Shown one piece after another: positions 57,888 to 64,000 of a DNA stretch of 64,000 nt. Each line of letters opens with the position of its first letter. The stretch's first letter is position 1. The DNA comes from Frankia alni ACN14a (GTDB lineage Bacteria; Actinomycetota; Actinomycetes; Frankiales; Frankiaceae): positions 6,194,962 through 6,258,961 of the forward strand of contig NC_008278.1 in the NCBI RefSeq assembly GCF_000058485.1. Direction: 5' to 3'. The position numbers were made by a program, and so were the translations under genes. The notes beneath the pieces are model-generated. The model did not search any database, was not told the DNA's origin, and saw only the letters and a list, made by a program, of their open reading frames with translations.

Positions 57888-58967
57888 TCAGGAGTCGGAG
57901 ACGGTCGGCTTGCCCTGCTTCGCCAGGACGTCGTTGAGGATCGTCAGGTCGAAGATGCCGTCGAGCTTCGGGTTCTTGATCAACCCGAGCTCCTCCTGAT
58001 GCCTGGCCGAGGTGACCAGGGAGGCGGCAATCGGGTCGGGCGTGAACGTCAGCGACTTCCACGCCGAGGTCAGGACCTTGTCCGACAGCGGCTTGCCGGC
58101 AAGCTTGCCCAGGGCCGTGTTGGTGACCGTCGCGCCGGCGGCGCGGTCGGCGTTGAGAGCGTTGATCGACGCCACGTTGGCGCTGACGAGCCGGTGCACG
58201 ATCTCCGGGTTCTTCTTCAGGTAGTCGGTGCGAACCAGCAGCACCGTCGTGACGAACTGACCCTTGGTTTCGGGCCACTGGTCGGCCTCGTTCACGAGCA
58301 CCTTGCCGCCCGCGGCGACCAGCCGGGACGCTGTCGGCTCGGGCACCCACGCGCCGTCGATCGCCTTGTTGGTGAAGGCGTCGACCGTGATGGAGTTGTC
58401 CTGCGGCTTGATCGAGACGTCGCCGCCGCCCTGGGTGTCCGTCTTCAGGCCGTTCTTCTTCAGGTAGTAGCGCAGCGCCACGTCCTGGGTGTTGCCGAGA
58501 CTCGGCGTCGCGAGCGTGGTGCCCTTGAGCTGCGCGACCGAGGTGATGTCCGGCCGGACCACGAGCGCCGCGCCGCCCGACGTCGCGCCGGAGACGATCC
58601 GCACGGCCTCGCCGTTGGACTTGATGAAGCTGTTCACCGCGGGGTTCGGCCCGATGTACCCGGCGTCGAGTGCCCCGGACAGGACGGCCTCGGCCTCCTG
58701 CACGCCGGAGTTGAACGTCGACGTCTTCAGCGTGACGCCGGAGCCGAGCTCCTTGGCGAAGATCCCCTTCTCGACGCCGTAGAGCGCGGGCGCGTGAGTG
58801 AGGTTCGGGAAGTACCCGAGTCGCAGAGTCCCGCTCACCTGGCCGGGCGTCGCGTTCGCCGTCGCCTTGGCGTCATCGCCCGAGCTCGAGCAGCCCACCA
58901 CCGCCAGCGCCAGCGCCCCGGCGGTGATCAGTGGCGTCATGGCCCGCCACAGTCTGCTCAGCCTCAT
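57888..58967 (-). CDS. Sulfonate/taurine/nitrate-type substrate-binding lipoprotein
   Basis: Periplasmic-type binding protein anchored by a lipobox (ALALAVVGC, Cys about residue 26). The mature part begins with LRLGYFPNLTHAPALYGVEK and has GYIGPNPAVNSFI, family marks of SsuA/TauA. ATG 58967 has GAGGGGG six bases upstream. The preference among sulfonate, taurine or nitrate cannot be read here; the Rrf2 gene downstream favours sulfur. Confidence 0.92.
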   Translation of the reverse strand: MRLSRLWRAMTPLITAGALALAVVGCSSSGDDAKATANATPGQVSGTLRLGYFPNLTHAPALYGVEKGIFAKELGSGVTLKTSTFNSGVQEAEAVLSGALDAGYIGPNPAVNSFIKSNGEAVRIVSGATSGGAALVVRPDITSVAQLKGTTLATPSLGNTQDVALRYYLKKNGLKTDTQGGGDVSIKPQDNSITVDAFTNKAIDGAWVPEPTASRLVAAGGKVLVNEADQWPETKGQFVTTVLLVRTDYLKKNPEIVHRLVSANVASINALNADRAAGATVTNTALGKLAGKPLSDKVLTSAWKSLTFTPDPIAASLVTSARHQEELGLIKNPKLDGIFDLTILNDVLAKQGKPTVSDS

Positions 58968-59102
58968 GAAAACCCCCTCGGCGCAGGCAGACGCCCGCGC
59001 CATGCAAGTCAATCGACGTCATCGGGATGGTAAGCATGCCAGATGCCCCGCATCCTGGCCATGCGCCTTCATTGCGAAGACATCGTCCGGTAACAAACGC
59101 AT

Positions 59103-59142
59103 CGAATCTCGGGAGCAACTCCCGCAAAACGGACAGGATTCG
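59103..59142. promoter_or_regulatory. nested inverted repeat upstream of the ABC operon
   Basis: CGGGAG (59110-59115) and CTCCCG (59119-59124) flank CAA; outside them CGAATC (59103-59108) and GATTCG (59137-59142) form a second pair. It lies in the 313-bp gap between the GNAT stop and the binding-protein start, about 140 bases upstream of the latter. It could be an Rrf2 operator, a leader hairpin or a GNAT terminator. Confidence 0.4.
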
Positions 59143-59280
59143 AGGACGAGGAGTTGATCCCCACGGACCATCCCGGAACAGGCTGAGGACCAGGTCACAG
59201 TCCTGCCCGACGACCGCGACGCAGCGGCGGGGCGGCGGGGCGGCGGCGGCCACACCTGCCTGCGACGGAGGAGAAGCGGG

Positions 59281-60132
59281 TCAGAAGAGGATCGAGGCGA
59301 AGGTGCCCACGCGCTGGAATCCGACCCGCTCGTAGGCTCGGCGGGCGGCGTGGTTGAAGTCGTTGACGTACAGACTCACCCGCGGGGCGAACGCCGCCCG
59401 CGCCAGCGCGACGACGCTGGCGGTGCCGGCTGCACCCAGGCCGCGCCCGCGCAGCGCCGGATCCACCCAGACGCCCTGGATCTGGCAGACGTCCCCGGCC
59501 ACCGCGCCGATCTCGGCCTTGAACAGGACGCGGCCGTCGACGATGTGCGCGAACGAGCGCCGCTGCCCGATGAACTCCGCGACGCGGGCCCGATAGAGGG
59601 CTCCGCCGTCGGCGAGGACCGGGGACACCCCGATCTCCTCGGTGAACATGGCGATGCAGGCCGGCAGCAGGATGTCGAGCTCGTCGGGCCGGACGGGCCG
59701 CACGGCCGGGTCGGGCGCGATGAACGGAGGCTCGTCGATCACGAGCAGCGGCTGGTCGGACCGGACCTCGCGGGCCCGTCCCCAGGTCGGCTCGAGGTGC
59801 CGCCACATCGCCATGACCGACGAGGAGAGGCCGACGACGGAGGAGCAGCGGCGGCCCTGCCGGCGGGCCCGCTCGGCGAACAGCTTCGCCGAGGCGGGAC
59901 CCGCCGCCACGGGCCAGAGGTTGGCACCGGAGTAACACACCGAGGCCAGGCGGCCGTCCACCGTGTGACCCCACATCTCCGCGCCGAGCCGCCACGGGTC
60001 AAGCCCGGCGGCCTCGACGCGGGACGCGACGAACACGTCGGCAACCGGATTACGGGCCAGCAGCTCACGCACGGCGGGGAGATCCCGGTCGTCGAGCAGT
60101 CGCGTCGGCGCGGAGCGCAGCGGCAGGCCCAT
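59281..60132 (-). CDS. GNAT-family N-acetyltransferase with DUF4081-like N-terminus
   Basis: Acetyl-CoA-dependent acetyltransferase, substrate unknown. The C-terminal GNAT fold has the acetyl-CoA loop (GVWVDPALRGRGLGAAGT, RxxGxG/A type) and YVNDFNHAARRAYERVGFQ. The N-terminal half resembles the DUF4081 domain seen with GNAT in actinobacteria. 283 residues, ATG 60132. It is next to ispG, the same place as Rv2867c in mycobacteria. Confidence 0.9.
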   Translation of the reverse strand: MGLPLRSAPTRLLDDRDLPAVRELLARNPVADVFVASRVEAAGLDPWRLGAEMWGHTVDGRLASVCYSGANLWPVAAGPASAKLFAERARRQGRRCSSVVGLSSSVMAMWRHLEPTWGRAREVRSDQPLLVIDEPPFIAPDPAVRPVRPDELDILLPACIAMFTEEIGVSPVLADGGALYRARVAEFIGQRRSFAHIVDGRVLFKAEIGAVAGDVCQIQGVWVDPALRGRGLGAAGTASVVALARAAFAPRVSLYVNDFNHAARRAYERVGFQRVGTFASILF

Positions 60133-60145
60133 CCGGTCGCGCCGC

Positions 60146-61300
60146 CTAGCTGACGGTGACCGAAGGCTCGCCGGACGGGGTACCGTCCGCCGTCATCTCC
60201 TCGGCCAGCCGCATGGCTTCCTCGATGAGGGTCTCCACGATCTGCGCCTCGGGCACGGTCTTGACGACCTCGCCCTTGACGAAGATCTGGCCCTTGCCGT
60301 TACCGGACGCGACGCCGAGGTCGGCCTCCCGCGCCTCGCCCGGCCCGTTCACCACGCAGCCCATGACGGCGACGCGCAACGGGACCTCCATGCCTTCGAG
60401 ACCGGCGCTGACCTGGTTGGCGAGGGTGTAGACATCGACCTGGGCCCGACCGCAGGACGGGCAGGACACGATCTCGAGCTTACGCTGCCGGAGTCCGAGG
60501 GACTCCAGGATCGCGGTGCCGACCTTGACCTCCTCGACCGGCGGCGCGGACAGCGAGACCCGGATGGTGTCGCCGATGCCCTCGGCGAGCAGCGCGCCGA
60601 AGGCGACCGAGGACTTCACGGTGCCCTGGAAGGCGGGGCCCGCCTCGGTCACGCCGAGGTGCAGGGGGTAGTCGCAGGACTGGGCGAGCAGGCGGTAGGC
60701 CTGGATCATGACGACCGGGTCGTGGTGCTTGACCGAGATCTTGATGTCGCGGAAGTCGTGCTCCTCGAACAGCGAGCACTCCCACAGCGCCGACTCGGTG
60801 AGCGCCTCCGGCGTGGCCTTGCCGTACTTGGCGAGCAGCCGCTTGTCGAGGGAACCGGCGTTCACCCCGATCCGGATCGGGATGCCGGCGCCCTTCGCCG
60901 CGCGGGCGATCTCGCCGACCTTGTCGTCGAACGCCTTGATGTTGCCGGGGTTGACGCGGACCGCCGCGCAGCCGGCGTCGATCGCGGCGAAGACGTACTT
61001 GGGCTGGAAGTGGATGTCCGCGATCACAGGGATCGGCGACTTGCGGGCGATGGCCGCCAGCGCGTCGGCATCGTCCTGGCTGGGGACGGCCACCCGGACG
61101 ATCTGGCATCCGGAGGCGGTGAGCTGGGCAATCTGCTGCAGTGTCGCGTTGACGTCCGAGGTCAACGTGGTGCACATCGACTGCACGGAGACCGGAGCGT
61201 CACCCCCGACCGGGACGTTGCCCACGTTGATCTGCCGGCTGTGCCGCCGAGTACCGAGCGGTCGGGCCGGAGCGGCTGGCATGCCCAGAGTAACGGTCAC
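60146..61300 (-). CDS. ispG: 4-hydroxy-3-methylbut-2-enyl diphosphate synthase
   Basis: Fe-S enzyme of the MEP isoprenoid pathway. The cluster cysteines are in SCPSCGRAQ and [10 protein letters not shown], with MCTTLTSDV and [12 protein letters not shown] earlier. 384 residues. GTG 61300 is preceded by GAGGACAAC; ATG 61282 is an in-frame alternative. Confidence 0.96.
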   Translation of the reverse strand: MTVTLGMPAAPARPLGTRRHSRQINVGNVPVGGDAPVSVQSMCTTLTSDVNATLQQIAQLTASGCQIVRVAVPSQDDADALAAIARKSPIPVIADIHFQPKYVFAAIDAGCAAVRVNPGNIKAFDDKVGEIARAAKGAGIPIRIGVNAGSLDKRLLAKYGKATPEALTESALWECSLFEEHDFRDIKISVKHHDPVVMIQAYRLLAQSCDYPLHLGVTEAGPAFQGTVKSSVAFGALLAEGIGDTIRVSLSAPPVEEVKVGTAILESLGLRQRKLEIVSCPSCGRAQVDVYTLANQVSAGLEGMEVPLRVAVMGCVVNGPGEAREADLGVASGNGKGQIFVKGEVVKTVPEAQIVETLIEEAMRLAEEMTADGTPSGEPSVTVS

Positions 61301-61423
61301 GTTGTCCTCACTGGCGAATCGGAACTGGCGAATCGAAAAAAAGGATCGACGTGCGACTGATTCGGCCTGTCGGCTGCGGGACGCAGGGCAGTAGGGCGCA
61401 CGGTCTCGCGCAACCGTGCGGAA

Positions 61424-62608
61424 TCACTGGTTCAGGCGGATCGGATTGAAGATGTCGGCGGACAGGAGGAGCAGGCTGAACCCGAGCAGGACGACAACCG
61501 TGGCGTACGTGGCCGGTAATAGCTTGGCGAAATCCACCTTCTGTACCGGTCCACGGTAGCCCCGAAGCCTGCGCAGACCATGTCTGGCCTGTTCGAAGCC
61601 CAGCACGGCGATGTGGCCACCATCCAACGGGAGCAGGGGCAGCAGGTTGAAGATGCCGACCGCGAGATTGATCGCGGCGACGAGGATGAGGAACTGGCCG
61701 ATTCGGTCGAGCACCGAGCTGTCGGGCGCCGAGACGACGTCACCGCCGATGCGCGCCGCCCCCACGACGCTGATGAAGCCCTGGGGATCGCGATCGTTGC
61801 TGAAGATCTTACCGACGTCGCCGATCCGGTGGGTCAGCGTGTTGTACATGCCGGTGAAGCCGGAGCCGATCACCTTGAAGGTCTGCGGAACGGCCTCGAT
61901 CGGGTTGTAGTGGACCGTGTCGAGGCCGGGCCGGACGCCCAGGGCACCGACCCGGTCGTCGCCCGACTCACCGGTGACACGGTTGCGGCGGACCTCGACG
62001 AGGTCCGGGGCGAGGGTCAGCTGCCGGCCGTCGCGCTCCACCACGAGCGAGGCGGGCCCGGCGCCGTGTTCGCGCACCCGGCGGGTGAAGTCCTTCCAGG
62101 TGTGCACCGCGACGCCGTCGAAACTGACGATCCGGTCGTCGGGCCGCATTCCCGCGGCGGCGGCGGGGCCGGGGCCGGAACACTTTGCGGTCGTCGCCAC
62201 GCAGCTCGTCGAACCGATCTTCGATTCGCTGACCTGTTTGGTGCCGAGCGTGACCAGAACCGCGTAGATCAGGACGATGGCGATGACGAAGTGCACGAAG
62301 GAGCCGGCGGACATGACCACCAGGCGGGCCCGGGCCCGGGCGTTGTGGAACGCCCGCGGCTCGTCTTCCGGATCGATCTCCTCCAGCGGCGTCATCCCCT
62401 CGATCTTGACGAAGCCGCCGGCGGGGATCGCCTTGATGCCGTACTCGGTCTCGCCGCGCTGGCGGGACCAGATCGTCGGTCCGAAGCCCACGAAGAACTT
62501 CGACGCCTTCAGGCCGTAGTGCCGGGCGGTGACGAAGTGACCGCCTTCGTGCAGCACCACGGACACGAGGAGCGCCGCGGCGAACGCCACGATGCCGAGA
62601 ATCGCCAT
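61424..62608 (-). CDS. rip: RIP-type site-2 membrane metalloprotease
   Basis: Intramembrane protease that cuts anti-sigma and other membrane proteins (Rip1/RseP family). The zinc motif HEGGH is at about residues 20-24 and the second metal motif LPLDGGH at about residue 330; a PDZ domain lies between. Four transmembrane helices. ATG 62608 has GGAGG eight bases upstream; GTG 62635 gives nine extra residues. It lies between ispG and dxr as in mycobacteria. Confidence 0.95.
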   Translation of the reverse strand: MAILGIVAFAAALLVSVVLHEGGHFVTARHYGLKASKFFVGFGPTIWSRQRGETEYGIKAIPAGGFVKIEGMTPLEEIDPEDEPRAFHNARARARLVVMSAGSFVHFVIAIVLIYAVLVTLGTKQVSESKIGSTSCVATTAKCSGPGPAAAAGMRPDDRIVSFDGVAVHTWKDFTRRVREHGAGPASLVVERDGRQLTLAPDLVEVRRNRVTGESGDDRVGALGVRPGLDTVHYNPIEAVPQTFKVIGSGFTGMYNTLTHRIGDVGKIFSNDRDPQGFISVVGAARIGGDVVSAPDSSVLDRIGQFLILVAAINLAVGIFNLLPLLPLDGGHIAVLGFEQARHGLRRLRGYRGPVQKVDFAKLLPATYATVVVLLGFSLLLLSADIFNPIRLNQ

Positions 62609-62786
62609 CAGGCCGGCCTCCGACCGACGGGACACCGGTCGGGGGTGCCCGCACGGGCCCTGGCACCCCGCGAACCACCGCGCCCGGCCCGGCCCGAGCG
62701 GATCACGCCGATCCCGGATCGGAAGCCGGCAGGGTGGGATTCACCGCCCGCCAGGGACCCACCGCTCACTGCGGACCGAGCGTGCT

Positions 62787-64000
62787 TCACGCCGATTCCC
62801 GTTCGCTCTCGCGCCGGATCAACCGCTGCGCCGCGTCGCGTGCGGCCCGCTCGGTGGCGAACACCTCGTCGAGCGAAGGGTGATCGACGACCTCGTGTTC
62901 GGCGATGACCTCGGCCACCAGATCGACGATACGGACGAAGGGCAGGCGTCCGGCCAGGAAGGCGGCCACCGCCTCCTCGTTGGCCGCATTGAACACCGCG
63001 GGAGCGGTGCCACCCCGGCGACCGGCCGTGCGCGCGAGCTCCACGGCCGGGAAGGCCACCTCGTCGAGTGGTTCGAACGTGAGCGCCTGGGACCGGGTCC
63101 AGTCCATCGGCGGCTGCGCCTCGGCCACCCGTTCCGGCCAGCCCAGGGCCAGCGCGATGGGCAGGCGCATGTCGGGTGGCGAGACCTGGGCCAGGGTGGA
63201 CCCGTCGGTGAACTCGACCATCGAGTGCACCAGCGACTGGGGGTGCACGACGACGTCGATGTCGTCGTAGGGCACCCCGAAGAACAGGTGCGCCTCGATC
63301 AGCTCCAGCCCCTTGTTCATCAGGGTGGCCGAGTTGATCGTGACCACGGGGCCCATGTCCCAGGTGGGATGGGCCAGCGCCTGCTGCGGGGTGACGGCGG
63401 CGAGCTCGTCGCGGCGGCGCCCGCGGAACGGGCCGCCGCTGGCCGTGAGGACCAGCTTGCGTACCTCGTCCCGACGGCCGCCGCGCAGGCACTGCGCCAA
63501 CGCCGAGTGCTCGGAGTCCACCGGAACGAGCCGGTCCGGGTCGCCGCCGAGCGCGTCCAGGACCAGGGGACCCCCCGCGACCAGCGACTCCTTGTTCGCC
63601 AGCGCCACCGTCCGGCCGGCGGCCAGCGCGGCGAGCGTCGGCGCGAGTCCGACCGACCCGGTGATGCCGTTGAGAACAATGTCACAGGGCCACTCGGCGA
63701 TCTCGCTCGCCGCATCGGGCCCGGCCAGGATCTTCGGCACGGCGAACTCGCCCCGGCGGTAGCCCCGCCGTGTCGCCTCCGCGAAGAAGGCGAGCTGCAG
63801 GTCCTGGGCCGCCGATGCCGCCGCCACGCCCACCGCCTGGACACCGAGATCGAGTGCCTGGGCTGCCAGCAGGTCCACCCGGGACCCGCCGCCCATCAGC
63901 GCAACCACCCGGAAGCGCTGTGGATTGCGGCGTACGACGTCTATGGCCTGGGTTCCGATCGAGCCCGTGGACCCGAGCAGAACAACTTCACGCAGGTTCG
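62787..64000 (-). CDS. dxr: 1-deoxy-D-xylulose 5-phosphate reductoisomerase, 5'-truncated by a few residues
   Basis: Second MEP-pathway enzyme. Visible N-terminus [20 protein letters not shown] is the NADPH motif; the catalytic region includes [14 protein letters not shown] and SGGPFRGR. The start codon lies just beyond the window. The C-terminal 60 residues ([23 protein letters not shown]-like SERESA end) complete it. Dxr-rip-ispG order matches mycobacteria. Confidence 0.96.
   Translation of the reverse strand, partial: NLREVVLLGSTGSIGTQAIDVVRRNPQRFRVVALMGGGSRVDLLAAQALDLGVQAVGVAAASAAQDLQLAFFAEATRRGYRRGEFAVPKILAGPDAASEIAEWPCDIVLNGITGSVGLAPTLAALAAGRTVALANKESLVAGGPLVLDALGGDPDRLVPVDSEHSALAQCLRGGRRDEVRKLVLTASGGPFRGRRRDELAAVTPQQALAHPTWDMGPVVTINSATLMNKGLELIEAHLFFGVPYDDIDVVVHPQSLVHSMVEFTDGSTLAQVSPPDMRLPIALALGWPERVAEAQPPMDWTRSQALTFEPLDEVAFPAVELARTAGRRGGTAPAVFNAANEEAVAAFLAGRLPFVRIVDLVAEVIAEHEVVDHPSLDEVFATERAARDAAQRLIRRESERESA

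Overview
The window is about 64 kb of very GC-rich DNA (clearly above 70% by eye) with dense, mostly minus-strand genes, many GTG starts and frequent 4-nt GTGA/ATGA stop-start overlaps. The gene order is that of an actinobacterial core chromosome: dxr-rip-ispG-GNAT; rimP-nusA-ylxR-infB-ylxP-rbfA-nrnA-truB-ribF-rpsO-pnp-M16 peptidase-dapB; and thyX-dapA-rnj-ftsK-rodZ-like-rimO-pgsA-cinA-clgR-pspA-pspM follow the order I recall from Mycobacterium tuberculosis. The abundance of short G+C-rich tandem repeats and Pro/Ala/Gly-rich protein tails suggests a Frankia-like organism. That assignment is inference; no rRNA or tRNA gene was found to confirm it.

Layout. Bases 1-6.9 kb (plus strand) carry a DNA-repair group: a 5'-truncated Lhr helicase, an MFS transporter whose start may overlap the lhr stop, and a Nei2-type DNA glycosylase. 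From 7.1 to 11.7 kb (minus) lie an ECF-type sigma factor and an envelope-stress cluster: clgR, a Dps ferritin, a small zinc-ribbon protein, pspA and pspM. From 11.8 to 29 kb (minus) runs a long series of housekeeping genes: cinA, pgsA, rimO, a RodZ-like protein, ftsK, RNase J, dapA, two unknown genes, ackA, a 44-codon ORF, thyX and hisS. From 29 to 33 kb is a nucleotide-sugar block (ugd, galE, uxs) that would turn UDP-glucose into UDP-galactose, UDP-glucuronate and UDP-xylose. From 33.7 to 38.5 kb is an accessory Hsp70 operon with a partner carrying two degenerate J-like segments and FN3-like domains, plus a small membrane protein.

From 38.6 to 53.8 kb (minus) are the lysine, RNA-decay and translation genes dapB, M16 peptidase, pnp, rpsO, ribF, truB, nrnA, rbfA, ylxP, infB, ylxR, nusA and rimP. 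At 54.2-55.4 kb (plus) are two overlapping genes for ferritin-like proteins (a DUF4439 pair). From 55.4 to 59 kb (minus) is a sulfonate/taurine/nitrate-type ABC importer followed by an Rrf2 regulator. The end of the window (59.3-64 kb) holds a GNAT acetyltransferase and the isoprenoid/RIP block ispG-rip-dxr, with dxr running off the right edge.

Several candidate regulatory structures are visible: hairpins after the MFS gene, after clgR, after uxs, in the rpsO leader and between rpsO and pnp, and a nested inverted repeat upstream of the ABC substrate-binding protein. At least ten tandem or direct repeat arrays were located by hand. No insertion sequence, prophage, CRISPR array or attachment site was seen. 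The least conventional content is the Hsp70 module, the 557-aa membrane protein with its small neighbour, the tiny ORFs beside ackA and pspA, and the regulated-looking repeats beside stress and metabolic genes.
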